A stretch of 64,000 bases of DNA from JBPCNH01 sp051001455 (GTDB taxonomy: Bacteria; Actinomycetota; CADDZG01; WHSQ01): NCBI GenBank assembly GCA_051001455.1, contig JBPCNH010000004.1, forward strand, positions 124,001-188,000. The letters run 5' to 3'. The notes beneath the pieces were generated by a model, which searched no databases, was not told the origin of the DNA, and worked only from the letters and a program-made list of their open reading frames with translations. Below, one piece after another: positions 52,743 through 62,877 of this stretch. The first letter of the stretch is position 1, and the number at the start of each line of letters is the position of its first letter. Position numbers and translations under genes: made by a program.

Positions 52743-53168
52743 CTAGCTGCGCGCACTCATGAAGTGGTGTACGTGCCCTTCCGGGGGCGGCAGATCTCCT
52801 TCTTCGGCGAAGTAATCCGCGACGGGTTGCAACAAAGCATCGGGAGCAACCTCGACGAAACCAAACTTGGCATAGAAACCGAGTTGCTCGGGATGACAAC
52901 AGAGGTACAGGGTGCCGCCCATGCCCATCATCGCTGCCTCGAGCACCCGACGTCCGATCCCCTCCCCGCGCCTGTCCTCACGCACGAGCATGTCGTCGAT
53001 GATCACCGTTTGGGGTGCGACCTCTACGAAGAGAACCATCCCGACGGCCTTTCCATCCCGTGCGAGCCAGATCTTGCCCCGAGAAACGTCGTGGTCCTCC
53101 CACCCGTTGGTCGCGAGCAGCTCGATGATGTCTGCCTTGTCATGACGGGTGGCGCGCGTGACGAACAA
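52743..53168 (-). CDS. GNAT-family N-acetyltransferase
   Basis: 141 residues. FVTRATRHDKADIIELLATNGW at the N-terminus, acetyl-CoA loop VREDRRGEGIGRRVLEAA near 77-94 (R/Q-x-x-G-x-G/A), and the C-terminal LGFYAKFGFVEV strand. Acceptor unknown. TTG 53168 has GGAG six bases upstream. It lies 3 bp after the PHP gene stop, at the end of the sulfate-activation cluster. Confidence 0.82.
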   Translation of the reverse strand: MFVTRATRHDKADIIELLATNGWEDHDVSRGKIWLARDGKAVGMVLFVEVAPQTVIIDDMLVREDRRGEGIGRRVLEAAMMGMGGTLYLCCHPEQLGFYAKFGFVEVAPDALLQPVADYFAEEGDLPPPEGHVHHFMSARS

Positions 53169-53171
53169 TCC

Positions 53172-54056
53172 TTACTCCAGTCCGGCGTGAACGGTACGTA
53201 GCTCTTCTAATACCCGATCGGGCACCTCAACACCATGCTTACCACCGGGCATCCTCCGATCGGGCCTCATGTCACCGTGATAATCGCTGCCGCCCGATAT
53301 CACTAGACCTTTCGCCTCTCCAAGCGCGCGATACGGCTCTTGTTCGGTGACGGGCAGGTCACCGTGATACCCCTCGATCCCCTGCAGCCCGGCCTGAGCG
53401 AGATCGTCTACGAACCGTTCCAGCTCATCCATGGCCAGCTGCAAGGTGAAGGGGTGGGCGAGCACGGGAACCACCCGCGCAGACAACATGAGCTCCACGG
53501 CATCTACCGGTTTGTAGAGACGACGTCCGATGTAAGCCTTGGCTCCCTTGGCGAGATACTGATCGAACGCGGTTTGGAAGTCCGGAACGGCCCCATCCCT
53601 AACTAGTACCGCGGCGAAATGCGGACGGCCGATCTGAGATCCGGGACCACCCGCCTCGTTCTCGACCTCCTCGAAGGTTATCGGGACGTCGAGCTCGTTC
53701 AACCGTTCGACGATGAGCCGGTTGCGGTTGGCGCGGTGGTACTGCAGGTCGGCAAGCGCAGCCGACAGCGGGTTGTCACCCTCGGGGATGAAATATCCCA
53801 GCAGGTGCATCGTCGGGCGAGCGGACGGGTGATACCCCTGCTCTGTCAGGTCTTCGACATCACACGAGATCTCGACGCCGCGGACGACCTCGACACCCAG
53901 CTCCCGTCCCTTCGCAACCGCTTCATCGCATCCCGAATCGTTGTCGTGGTCGGTCACGGCCAGCGTGGTGATGCCGGCGGCGCAAGCCTTGGAAACGAGT
54001 TCGGACGGGGAATCGCCCCCGTCCGAGACGGTCGTGTGCGTGTGTAGGTCGATCAA
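53172..54056 (-). CDS. PHP-domain phosphoesterase (YciV/RNase AM-like), candidate pAp phosphatase
   Basis: 294 residues, the size of YciV. Metal ligands of the PHP fold: IDLHTHTTVSDG at 2-13, TDHDND near 35, GVEISC near 60, HFAAV near 145, VLAHPFT near 198 and GSDYHGD near 253. Characterised YciV-type enzymes hydrolyse 3',5'-nucleotide bisphosphates and short RNAs. The gene begins 3 bp after cysC, which makes PAPS, so clearing the by-product pAp left by sulfotransferases is an attractive role (inference). Start TTG 54056; ribosome site weak. Confidence 0.82.
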   Translation of the reverse strand: MIDLHTHTTVSDGGDSPSELVSKACAAGITTLAVTDHDNDSGCDEAVAKGRELGVEVVRGVEISCDVEDLTEQGYHPSARPTMHLLGYFIPEGDNPLSAALADLQYHRANRNRLIVERLNELDVPITFEEVENEAGGPGSQIGRPHFAAVLVRDGAVPDFQTAFDQYLAKGAKAYIGRRLYKPVDAVELMLSARVVPVLAHPFTLQLAMDELERFVDDLAQAGLQGIEGYHGDLPVTEQEPYRALGEAKGLVISGGSDYHGDMRPDRRMPGGKHGVEVPDRVLEELRTVHAGLE

Positions 54057-54059
54057 GAT

Positions 54060-54605
54060 TTATTGCTCGAGGTACTTGAGCTCTACCAGCTTGTCGATGA
54101 CCTTCTGCGCGGATTCCTCGACGCTCTCGGCGGCGGTATGGCAGACGACCTCGGGGTTATCGGGCTCCTCGTACGGGTCGTCGATCCCGGTGAAGCCCTT
54201 GATCTCGCCGGCGCGCGCCTTCGCGTAGAGACCCTTCGTGTCACGTTCCTCACACACTTCGAGGGATGCCTCGGCATAGACCTCGACGAAGTCCTTGATC
54301 ATGTCACGCGCTTCCTGGCGGATCGCCTTGTAAGGCGAGATCGCCGCGGTGATCACGAAGGTGCCGTTGCGCTGCAGCATGTGGGCTACGAAAGCGATCC
54401 TGCGGATGTTGGTGTTGCGGTCCTCTTCCGAAAATCCGAGACCCTTCGAGAGGTTCTCGCGCACCACGTCGCCGTCGAGGATCTCGACGGGAACCCCGGC
54501 GTCCAACAACTTCTCTTCGACAACGTGAGCGATCGTGGTCTTACCCGACCCCGATAGGCCGGTGAACCAGATGACGCAGCCGCGTTCGCGGTTCGCTTGC
54601 TTCAA
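54060..54605 (-). CDS. cysC: Adenylylsulfate kinase
   Basis: APS + ATP to PAPS. 181 residues. P-loop IWFTGLSGSGKTTIAH near 13-28, DGDVVRENLSKGLGFSEEDRNTNIRRI near 45-71, and FVITAAISPYKAIRQEARD near 85-103, EVCEERDTKGLYAKARAGEIKGFTGIDDPYE near 120-150 (each segment matches CysC). TTG 54605 has GGAG seven bases upstream. In the same direction as sat and between an alkaline-phosphatase-superfamily gene and a PHP gene. Confidence 0.95.
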   Translation of the reverse strand: MKQANRERGCVIWFTGLSGSGKTTIAHVVEEKLLDAGVPVEILDGDVVRENLSKGLGFSEEDRNTNIRRIAFVAHMLQRNGTFVITAAISPYKAIRQEARDMIKDFVEVYAEASLEVCEERDTKGLYAKARAGEIKGFTGIDDPYEEPDNPEVVCHTAAESVEESAQKVIDKLVELKYLEQ

Positions 54606-54621
54606 GAGCTCTCTCCTTTGG

Positions 54622-56085
54622 CTATTTCTTCAGCACGCTCGTACCGAGCGCGCCCTTAGCGGGTTCCATGTCGAACAGGTCGAGGATCGTCGAGTGGACG
54701 TCCCACAGGTGCAGGCCATCCTTGGAGCCGGTGGACTGGCCGGGAGCGTTGTTCATGATGAAGATCCCCTGCTCCGCGTGGTTAGCCTCGTCGGGGCCCG
54801 TGTCGTTCTCGAACGTGTAAAGAGATCCGTGGCCGAGAGAGCCCACGCTGCGCCACCGAAGCTCGCCGAAGATGACGATGAGATCGGGCGCGACGCCGTT
54901 CTGGGTCTCGTAGATGTCCTCCGGCTTGTGAGCCTTGTTCCCCATCGGGTTGCCCTCGTGGTCCACCATCGCCTCGATCTTGGCGATCAACTCATCGCGT
55001 ACGTTCTCGTACTCCCCCTGTGGGATGGTCCCGTTCGGCTCTCGGCCTTCGACATTCAAGAACAGTCGTCCGTAGTAGCCGCCGTCACCCCAGGCTTTCG
55101 TCTTGGACCAGTCGATCGTCATGTCGTTGAGCCCGGTGACGGTATCGGGCATCGGCTCTTCGAAAGTCAGATATCCCTCGTTAACCAGCCATTCGTTGAA
55201 GCAGACGCCTCCGACCATCGCCTTAGCGCCGTGGTCCGACACCACGAGCACCGTGGTGTTGGCGTCCGCGTACTTCAAGATATCGCCGATCTTCTCGTCG
55301 AGGAAGCGGTAGTACTCCCGCAACGAGTCCTTGTAGGGGTTGTCTGGCTCGTAGCGCGGGTGGTTCGGATCTATGAACGACCAGATCCCGTGGTTCAACC
55401 GGTCCGGTCCCATCTCGACCATCGCGAAGAAGTCCCACGGTTTGTTGGCGAGCAGGTACTCGGCCGTCTTGAACTTCATCTCGGTCATCTTGTAGCTCTC
55501 ATCCAAGATGTATTGCGTGTTGTCGGTGCGGAAGTTACGCACGTCGAAGATGTATTCGCCGACCTCGCTCTCGATCTCGGCCTTGAGCTCCTTGGGGTAG
55601 GTGTAATCGGCCTCGTTGCTCGGAGTGAGGAAACACCCGATCTGGATACCCTTCAGCTCTTTGGGCGGGTATGACGGCGGCACCGACATCACGATCGAAT
55701 CCTTGCCCGCTTGCGAGAGCATGTCCCACACGGTCGGTTCCTTGATCGCCCAGGACGTCGCGAAGGAAAGCCCGTCATAGGTGTGGTCCTTGCGGTTGCG
55801 AAAACCATAGATGCCGAGGGTGCCCGGGTCTTTCCCGGTCATCATGCACATCCACGCAGGAACGGTGATCGGCGGCGTGATCGACTCGAGCGACCCGAAC
55901 AAACCGTTCTCGCGCAGCTTGTTGAGGTTCGGGATCTCGTCGGTGTACTCGTCGAAGATGTGCTCGGGTGGCGCGCAATCGAGACCGATCATCATCACCT
56001 TGCGACGAGGCTCTCCTGATATCTCGCTGGCCGAAGAAGACGTCGCCTCCCCGGCCTTCTTCTTGAGTTTGTCAAGTAAGCCCAT
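54622..56085 (-). CDS. Alkaline-phosphatase-superfamily enzyme (type I phosphodiesterase-like)
   Basis: 487 residues. VMMIGLDCAPPEHIF near 31-45 (metal Asp), TPPITVPAWMCMMTGKDPGTLGIYGFRNR near 68-97 with the candidate Thr nucleophile, VLVVSDHGAKAM near 280 (metal Asp-His) and EQGIFIMNN near 445. A Lys-rich N-terminus replaces a signal peptide, so it is cytoplasmic by prediction. It lies between sat and cysC (11-17 bp gaps), so it probably belongs to sulfate activation or sulfo-conjugate turnover. Phosphatase, phosphodiesterase or sulfatase activity cannot be told apart by eye; the formylglycine motif CxPxR of sulfatases is not seen. Confidence 0.78.
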   Translation of the reverse strand: MGLLDKLKKKAGEATSSSASEISGEPRRKVMMIGLDCAPPEHIFDEYTDEIPNLNKLRENGLFGSLESITPPITVPAWMCMMTGKDPGTLGIYGFRNRKDHTYDGLSFATSWAIKEPTVWDMLSQAGKDSIVMSVPPSYPPKELKGIQIGCFLTPSNEADYTYPKELKAEIESEVGEYIFDVRNFRTDNTQYILDESYKMTEMKFKTAEYLLANKPWDFFAMVEMGPDRLNHGIWSFIDPNHPRYEPDNPYKDSLREYYRFLDEKIGDILKYADANTTVLVVSDHGAKAMVGGVCFNEWLVNEGYLTFEEPMPDTVTGLNDMTIDWSKTKAWGDGGYYGRLFLNVEGREPNGTIPQGEYENVRDELIAKIEAMVDHEGNPMGNKAHKPEDIYETQNGVAPDLIVIFGELRWRSVGSLGHGSLYTFENDTGPDEANHAEQGIFIMNNAPGQSTGSKDGLHLWDVHSTILDLFDMEPAKGALGTSVLKK

Positions 56086-56096
56086 ACGTATCCCGC

Positions 56097-57281
56097 CTAC
56101 GCCTTCGCGGCCCGGGCGTCCTCGATGAGGATGCGGGCCACCTCATGGCGAGAGAACTCCTGCGGGGGCTCGACCCCGTCGACCAGCATCTGACGGACCT
56201 GGGTGCCGGAGAGGAACACGCGGTCCTCCTTGGTGTGAGGACACGTCTTGTCGGAGCCCATGCCTTCGCACTTCGTGCACCAGAAGGAGTGCTCGAACTT
56301 GAGCGGCTCGATCCCGAGCTCCGCCGGATCGAATTCGTCGAAGATCTGCTGAGCGTCGTACGTGCCGTAGTAATCGCCAACACCGGCATGGTCCCGGCCG
56401 ACGATGAAGTGGGTGATCCCGTAGTTCTTGCGAAGCAATGCGTGCCAGATGGCCTCCCTGGGACCCGCATATCTCATGGCCGCCGGGAACACAGAGAGAA
56501 CCACACGGTCGTTGGGGTAGTAGTTCTCCATCAGGACCTGGTAGCACTTCATACGGGTATCGGCAGGGATATCTCCACCCTTCGTTCCTCCGACGAGGGG
56601 ATGGATGACGAGTCCATCCGTGATCTCCAACGCGCACTTGGTCAAGTACTCGTGCGCCCTGTGGATCGGATTCCGAGTCTGGAAAGCGACAACGGTCTTC
56701 CACCCTCGTCCTGCGATCTCTTCACGCAGCTTGAGTGGAGTGTTGCGGTACTCCGTGAACTCGTGCTCGAAAACGTTCTTGAGCACGGTCACCTCGCCGC
56801 CGACGTAGTTCGGAGCCTGCTCGAAGAGATACTGGACCCCGGGGTGTTCGCGATCGGTGGTCCTGTAGGTCTTCTCGGCTTCATGTTCAAGGTCTGCCTT
56901 GAATATGTCTGCGACATCTATAACGGCGATGACCTCGCCTTCGTACACGATCGCGGCACGCTTGCCCGTCTCGAGTGCGGCAACCTCTTCGTCGGTGGCG
57001 GACAGCGTGATGGGCAGGCTCCACGGGAGCCCGTTCGCCAACCGCATCTCGTCTACGACGGAGCGATAGTCCTCCTCGGTCATGAAGCCACGGTTGGGCG
57101 ACACGGCGCCGACCGCGAGGAGTTCGAGATCGGAGAGAACGCGGCGTGACTTGGCTTCGATCGTGGGGAGATCGGAAGAAGATGCGGTTATCTCCGTCGC
57201 CTCGTCGGCCGTAGCCATGCGCAACTCGAGCGCACCACCATGGGGAGCGGAACCGGGGACGTCCTTCAGTGTCGTGGGCAT
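56097..57281 (-). CDS. sat: Sulfate adenylyltransferase (Sat/ATP sulfurylase, homomeric)
   Basis: Sulfate + ATP to APS. 394 residues. Active-site FQTRNPIHRAHEYL near 190-203, VGGTKGGDIP near 222, VVLSVFPAAMRYAGPREAIWHALLRKNYGITHFIVGRDHAGVGDYY near 245-290 in family pieces (the GRDHAG loop binds ATP). A Cys/His cluster CTKCEGMGSDKTCPHTKED near 329-347 may bind zinc. ATG 57281 has AAGGAGG six bases upstream; the frame extends to 57410 but that part is not Sat-like. This homomeric type replaces CysDN. First gene of the cluster. Confidence 0.95.
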   Translation of the reverse strand: MPTTLKDVPGSAPHGGALELRMATADEATEITASSSDLPTIEAKSRRVLSDLELLAVGAVSPNRGFMTEEDYRSVVDEMRLANGLPWSLPITLSATDEEVAALETGKRAAIVYEGEVIAVIDVADIFKADLEHEAEKTYRTTDREHPGVQYLFEQAPNYVGGEVTVLKNVFEHEFTEYRNTPLKLREEIAGRGWKTVVAFQTRNPIHRAHEYLTKCALEITDGLVIHPLVGGTKGGDIPADTRMKCYQVLMENYYPNDRVVLSVFPAAMRYAGPREAIWHALLRKNYGITHFIVGRDHAGVGDYYGTYDAQQIFDEFDPAELGIEPLKFEHSFWCTKCEGMGSDKTCPHTKEDRVFLSGTQVRQMLVDGVEPPQEFSRHEVARILIEDARAAKA

Positions 57282-57409
57282 GCGGGGCCTCCTTGCCTCG
57301 ATGCGGCCGGCGCGCCGGCCGAGAACGATTCTGTGGGTCTTCTTGCGGGAAGGGTGTCCGAACCGGAGGGGTATGCCGGGGACACTCCTATGACACCCCG
57401 AGGGTACCA

Positions 57410-57429
57410 AATGCCCCCACGAGGGGCAA
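57410..57429 (-). terminator. Terminator-like hairpin after the 239-residue gene
   Basis: TGCCCC/GGGGCA (57412-57417 and 57423-57428) with a five-base loop. On the minus strand it is followed only by TTTGG, so it is a weak intrinsic terminator. It lies between the stop at 57432 and the sat start region. Confidence 0.35.
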
Positions 57430-57431
57430 AA

Positions 57432-58151
57432 TCAGGCCGTCCTGAGCAGAAGGCGGTTCACAGCATCCAGCGTAGCGCGGACCGTGGCCTCTGAGGCCGG
57501 TCCGTCCCGGAGGAGAGCAGAACCGAGCAGATGCTGACCCGACCCTACGCGGACCAGGACCATCACCGCCTCATGTCCGACGACGCTCACGAGCGAGGCT
57601 CCCAGTAGCTCCACGTCGAAATCGGCGACGAGCATCTTGCAGGCGCGAAGTGTTGCCTGACCTACAACGGCCAGGCCGTGAAGTGTCTTCTCTCCCGAGG
57701 CCGTGCCGACGACGTCACCCAGCTCGACCTCGGCCTCGGATGTCTGCGAGGTAGCGGAAAGGACCACCCGTTGGACGGTCGGCCGCCGGCCCAACCCTTT
57801 GTCGATCGTCCACGGCTCGGGCAAGATCGGGGGCTCCTCGACGATTTGAGGGGCCTCGCTCCGAACTTCGTGCTCGGCCACCCCCGCGGCCCGCTGCAAG
57901 GACTCTCGATCTCCCACCACGCTTTCGGCGTCCAGCTCGAAAACGTTGATGGAGGTCATCCTGTCCCCCAGACCCACGCGCTCGATCTCCGAGGCGATCA
58001 GGCCCTCGACCGCCTCACGGGCGATACCCACCCGGATGAACGCTTGGATCTCGGCGGCCGACCCATCTGGGGACGCGAGGATCACGCAACCCAGAACCCC
58101 AGGAAGCTGCTTGATGGTCGTTTCGAGCTGTACGAGCGGTTCGGTCGGCAT
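57432..58151 (-). CDS. Hypothetical protein, 239 residues
   Basis: No family recognised. The N-terminal part (1-70) looks like a small alpha/beta domain: QLETTIKQLPGVLGCVILASPDGSAAEIQAFIRVG resembles the heavy-metal/ACT-like or AMP-ligase C-terminal fold only loosely. A Pro-rich linker (about 100-115) leads to a beta-rich C-terminal domain (125-239) with VQRVVLSATSQTSEAEVELG and GLAVVGQATLRACKMLVADF. No signal peptide or membrane helix. Coding is credible: it has good codon-position G+C bias and an ATG at 58151. It lies upstream of sat on the same strand. Confidence 0.65.
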   Translation of the reverse strand: MPTEPLVQLETTIKQLPGVLGCVILASPDGSAAEIQAFIRVGIAREAVEGLIASEIERVGLGDRMTSINVFELDAESVVGDRESLQRAAGVAEHEVRSEAPQIVEEPPILPEPWTIDKGLGRRPTVQRVVLSATSQTSEAEVELGDVVGTASGEKTLHGLAVVGQATLRACKMLVADFDVELLGASLVSVVGHEAVMVLVRVGSGQHLLGSALLRDGPASEATVRATLDAVNRLLLRTA

Positions 58152-58235
58152 GCATCCCCCCGATTCTAGAGAGCAACATCATAGGAGCCCGGGCGCAGAG
58201 GGAGGAGAGCCGCCGGACGGTAAGTCTTTTGTATG

Positions 58236-58323
58236 TGAGCCACAAAGGTACGGTGGCTCAAAAGCCGAACTTCTGGGCCAGGAATCCTGTTTGCTGCATA
58301 TGCACCCGATGTGGCAGGATGCC
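58236..58323 (+). promoter_or_regulatory. Two strong hairpins in the leader of the M23 peptidase gene
   Basis: TGAGCCAC/GTGGCTCA at 58236-58260 is a perfect 8-bp inverted repeat with a nine-base loop. GGAATCCTG/CAGGATGCC at 58281-58323 is 8 of 9 bp with a 25-base loop that contains the palindrome TGCATATGCA. They lie in a 269-bp gap, 100-180 bp upstream of the peptidase start. The first could also be a DNA operator. I looked for c-di-AMP (ydaO) riboswitch elements, common upstream of actinobacterial wall hydrolases, and did not find them. Confidence 0.45.
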
Positions 58324-58420
58324 CGAGGTTCCACTCCCAGGCGCCTGTAACAACGCGTGGGACCGGGGTCGTCGCGGGCCTTTGTATGACCCGAGTAGTC
58401 AACTTGAAGGAGAGCCGATT

Positions 58421-59533
58421 TTGCGCCTGAAGCCTGGACGCGGCTTGATCGCCGCCGTACTCGCCGGGACGCTGTTGATCCCTGCTGTTGGTTCCATCGC
58501 CAACCCCAAACGGAACCTGGAAGACACCCAGCAGAAGCTCGAGAAGATCCGAAACGACATCTCAAGCGGAACGAAAGAAGCGCGGACGCTGCGGCAGAAG
58601 GTTGCCGTTCTCGACCGTTCGCTCCATCGCCTCCAACGCGAGGTCATCAAATTGGACTCGCGAGTGACCGAGATCGAATCGCTCGTCCGTGATGCTCAAG
58701 CTCGCATCGACGACACCCAGAGGAAGATCGACAGGGTGACCGACGCCGCCACGAAGCAAGCGGTCGCCCTCTACAAGATGGGTGAGACCGAGACCCTCGA
58801 TGCGCTCCTGAACTCCGAATCTCTCAGCGAGCTGGACCAACAGGTCGAGATGCTCGGCCGGGCCTCCTCCGAGAAGACCGGTGCGCTCGTGAGATTCGGT
58901 CGCCTACAGGTACAGATCCGTGCTCAGGAAGAGGATCTGTTCACCAAGAAAGACATGCTAGTGACGACCCTTGCGGATCGCAGCGCGATGCTCGCCGAGC
59001 AACAGGAACGCCAAAGCGAATTCTCGGCCGCTTTGGCGGAGCTCCGTGAGGAGCTGGGGATCAAGAAGAGCCGCGAGCGGCACTTCGCCGAGCAAGAGGC
59101 ACGTATCAAGGGCGAGATCGTCGAGTTCCAGGCCAAGGAAGCCGTGACCTCTCTCGGCACTTCGAACAAGGGCTTCATCTGGCCGATCAACGGGAACGTC
59201 ACCTCGCCCTACGGGCCGCGGTGGGGACGCATGCACACCGGGATCGACATCGACGGGTACCTGGGGCAACCCATCGTCGCCGTGAAAGAAGGGACCGTCA
59301 TCCTCGCGAGCTACTACTCCGGCTACGGCAACGCCGTCATAGTCGACCACGGCGGAGGCTATTCAACGCTTTACGCACACATGTCTTCCTTCAACGTCTC
59401 GGATGGCCAGCGCGTGGAGCAGGGCAAGCTGATCGGATACGTCGGCTGCACCGGGTCGTGTACCGGTGACCACGTCCACTTCGAGGTGCGGGTGAATGGG
59501 AACCCCGACGACCCGATGAAGTACCTGCCCTAG
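58421..59533 (+). CDS. M23-family metallopeptidase with coiled coil (EnvC/NlpD-like)
   Basis: 370 residues. N-terminal signal segment (about 8-27), coiled coil (about 30-240: KRNLEDTQQKLEKIRNDIS and later heptads), and a C-terminal LytM domain. Zinc ligands: His and Asp in GRMHTGIDIDGYLG near 267-280, and HVHFEV near 350. CTGSCTGDHVHFEV carries a Cys pair. All catalytic residues are visible, so it should be an active endopeptidase cutting peptide cross-links in cell separation, unlike EnvC itself. The start is TTG 58421 with AAGGAG eight bases upstream. The in-frame extension to 58229 crosses leader hairpins and is rejected. Confidence 0.9.
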   Translation: MRLKPGRGLIAAVLAGTLLIPAVGSIANPKRNLEDTQQKLEKIRNDISSGTKEARTLRQKVAVLDRSLHRLQREVIKLDSRVTEIESLVRDAQARIDDTQRKIDRVTDAATKQAVALYKMGETETLDALLNSESLSELDQQVEMLGRASSEKTGALVRFGRLQVQIRAQEEDLFTKKDMLVTTLADRSAMLAEQQERQSEFSAALAELREELGIKKSRERHFAEQEARIKGEIVEFQAKEAVTSLGTSNKGFIWPINGNVTSPYGPRWGRMHTGIDIDGYLGQPIVAVKEGTVILASYYSGYGNAVIVDHGGGYSTLYAHMSSFNVSDGQRVEQGKLIGYVGCTGSCTGDHVHFEVRVNGNPDDPMKYLP

Positions 59534-59771
59534 CGACGAACAAGCGGACACGGCGGCGAAAAAAAAGCCCCGCCCCCTGCAACCATTTGGCCGGCAGCAG
59601 AGTCATATCTATTGCCGGATCAAGGAAGGGCCCTCACTAGAGGGATCTCTCTCGGCCCGAGCGCTAGTGCACATCAGGCAAGTGGACGGTCTTCGTGCCG
59701 GTGACCGGCGAGACCCGCGACTCGGTGGTCCTCCGCCTCGGCGGAGTTCGCTACGAGGTCGTCCTCGTGCA
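59534..59771. other. Gap between M23 and M20 genes, no gene called
   Basis: 238 bases. Contains an A8 run at about 59560, a CCGGCA/TGCCGG hairpin at 59591-59618, and a CCCTC-acta-GAGGG stem near 59640. An open frame on the plus strand from about 59657 reads VTGETRDSVVLRLGG but runs through the terminator at 59772 into antisense of the dipeptidase, has no ribosome site, and is not called. Confidence 0.4.
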
Positions 59772-59798
59772 GAAAGGCCCGGCTCAGCCGGGCCTTTC
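59772..59798. terminator. Strong bidirectional intrinsic terminator
   Basis: GAAAGGCCCGGC (59772-59783) and GCCGGGCCTTTC (59787-59798) form a perfect 12-bp stem with a TCA loop. It is flanked by A-runs on one strand and T-runs on the other, so it can stop transcription from the plus-strand M23 side and the minus-strand dipeptidase. It lies directly beside the dipeptidase stop codon (59799). Confidence 0.85.
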
Positions 59799-61130
59799 TC
59801 ATGTCCCCTCGTCGTGCAGGTGGGCCAGAGCGGGGTACAGCCGCCGAGCGGCTCTCTCACACAGCTCGATGGCATCTAGCCGGAAGCTCTCGTTGGGTGA
59901 GTGGATGCGATCCTCGGCGAGAGCGAATCCACTGAGGATCGTGGGGATCTTCTTGGCCGCCAACCCGGCGAGGATCGGCAGGGTGCCCCCTATACGGGTG
60001 AGCCGGGTCGTCATCCCCGTCGCCTCGTCCAGTGCTCCCCGAGCCAGGCGGATGGCGGTCGAAGACGGATCGAAAAGAGCGGGGTCCGCCGTCCCGTAGA
60101 AATCGATCTCGACCTCGGCGTCATCGGGCACATCTTTGAGCAGCAGCCGCCTCGCCTCCTCTTCGATCTCAGCCCCGCTCTGGCCGGGCGCCAGTCGGAT
60201 CCCGATGTTGCAGCCCGCGGTGCAAGGAACTATCGAACGACGCTCGGCTCCGGTTCCCCCCTCGACGCCCGACACATCGACCGACGGCTCCGCCCAGTTG
60301 CGGGAGTAGTAGCCGGCCGCAACCTCTGGCGAGAACGGACGGCCGCCCACCTCGGCCAGGACATCGGGACCCGGGGGGAGGGCAGCCCAATCGCGGAGCT
60401 CATCCTCGGTCGGCGGTATAGCGCCTTTCCTCAGGGACTCGGGAACGCTCCCATCCGGACCCGGCAGGACGTTGCTCAACATCCGGTGCAGGACATGCAC
60501 CGCATTCAGAACGGTGCCGCCGTAAAGACCAGAATGAAGGTCCCTCTTCCCCGTGCGCACCCATATCTCGGCAGGGATCATCCCGCGTACGCCGAGGGTC
60601 ATAGCCGGCGTCTGGGCGTCGACCATCAATGAGTCGAAAACGATGGCGCAGTCGGCTCCCCGATACTGCTCGGTGATGTATCTGACGACGTTGGGGCCCC
60701 CGACCTCCTCTTCACCTTCTATGACGATCGAGATGTTGACGGGCAGCTCTTTCTTGGCGGCGAGCTCACAAGCGACGAAAAGCAACGGATAGAAGTTGCC
60801 CTTGTCGTCCGACGTGCCGCGCCCGTAGAGGCGGCCGTCACGGACCTCGGGCTCGAACGGGTCTGATTGCCATTCGTCGAGAGGGTGTGCGGACTGCACG
60901 TCGTAATGCCCGTAGATCATCACGGTCGGGGCGTCTGGAGGCCCGCCGAGCTCACCGACGACCAATGGATTACCCGGAAGATCTGCCACGCCGGCAGATC
61001 CACCGGACGATTCGATCTTCGCGATCAACCAGTCTGCGGCCCGCTGCAGGTCGGCAGGGTCACCCGGCCCCGCGGAGATCGAAGGGATACGAAGCAGCTC
61101 CAACAGCTCCTGATACATGGGGTCGTTCAC
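59799..61130 (-). CDS. M20-family dipeptidase/metallopeptidase
   Basis: 443 residues. Zinc ligands: His/Asp in MIYGHYDVQSA near 70-80, Asp in GRGTSDDKGNFY near 98-109, Glu-Glu in IEGEEEVGGPN near 135-145, Asp near 165 and His in AEDRIHSPNESF near 410. Cytosolic non-specific dipeptidase/carnosinase type. The lid domain (about 200-320) is larger than in short M20 members. Start GTG 61130 or ATG 61118. It converges on the M23 gene across a strong terminator. Confidence 0.9.
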   Translation of the reverse strand: MNDPMYQELLELLRIPSISAGPGDPADLQRAADWLIAKIESSGGSAGVADLPGNPLVVGELGGPPDAPTVMIYGHYDVQSAHPLDEWQSDPFEPEVRDGRLYGRGTSDDKGNFYPLLFVACELAAKKELPVNISIVIEGEEEVGGPNVVRYITEQYRGADCAIVFDSLMVDAQTPAMTLGVRGMIPAEIWVRTGKRDLHSGLYGGTVLNAVHVLHRMLSNVLPGPDGSVPESLRKGAIPPTEDELRDWAALPPGPDVLAEVGGRPFSPEVAAGYYSRNWAEPSVDVSGVEGGTGAERRSIVPCTAGCNIGIRLAPGQSGAEIEEEARRLLLKDVPDDAEVEIDFYGTADPALFDPSSTAIRLARGALDEATGMTTRLTRIGGTLPILAGLAAKKIPTILSGFALAEDRIHSPNESFRLDAIELCERAARRLYPALAHLHDEGT

Positions 61131-61169
61131 CGCTCAACCGTACCGCTGCGGCGATCTGGTGGAACCGAG

Positions 61170-62837
<1,668 letters not shown>

Positions 62838-62877
62838 CAGTTACTGCTCCTCTCGTGTTGAAACTTGTCTTGTGGTC

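Noticed and set aside
58229..58420. N-terminal extension of the M23 peptidase
   Set aside because: Residues are Cys/Trp-rich and not signal-like, DNA forms hairpins, and a TTG with an ideal ribosome site lies at 58421.
59695..60099. Plus-strand frame beginning VTGETRDSVVLRLGG-like sequence
   Set aside because: Runs through a 12-bp-stem terminator and then antisense through the dipeptidase; no ribosome site.
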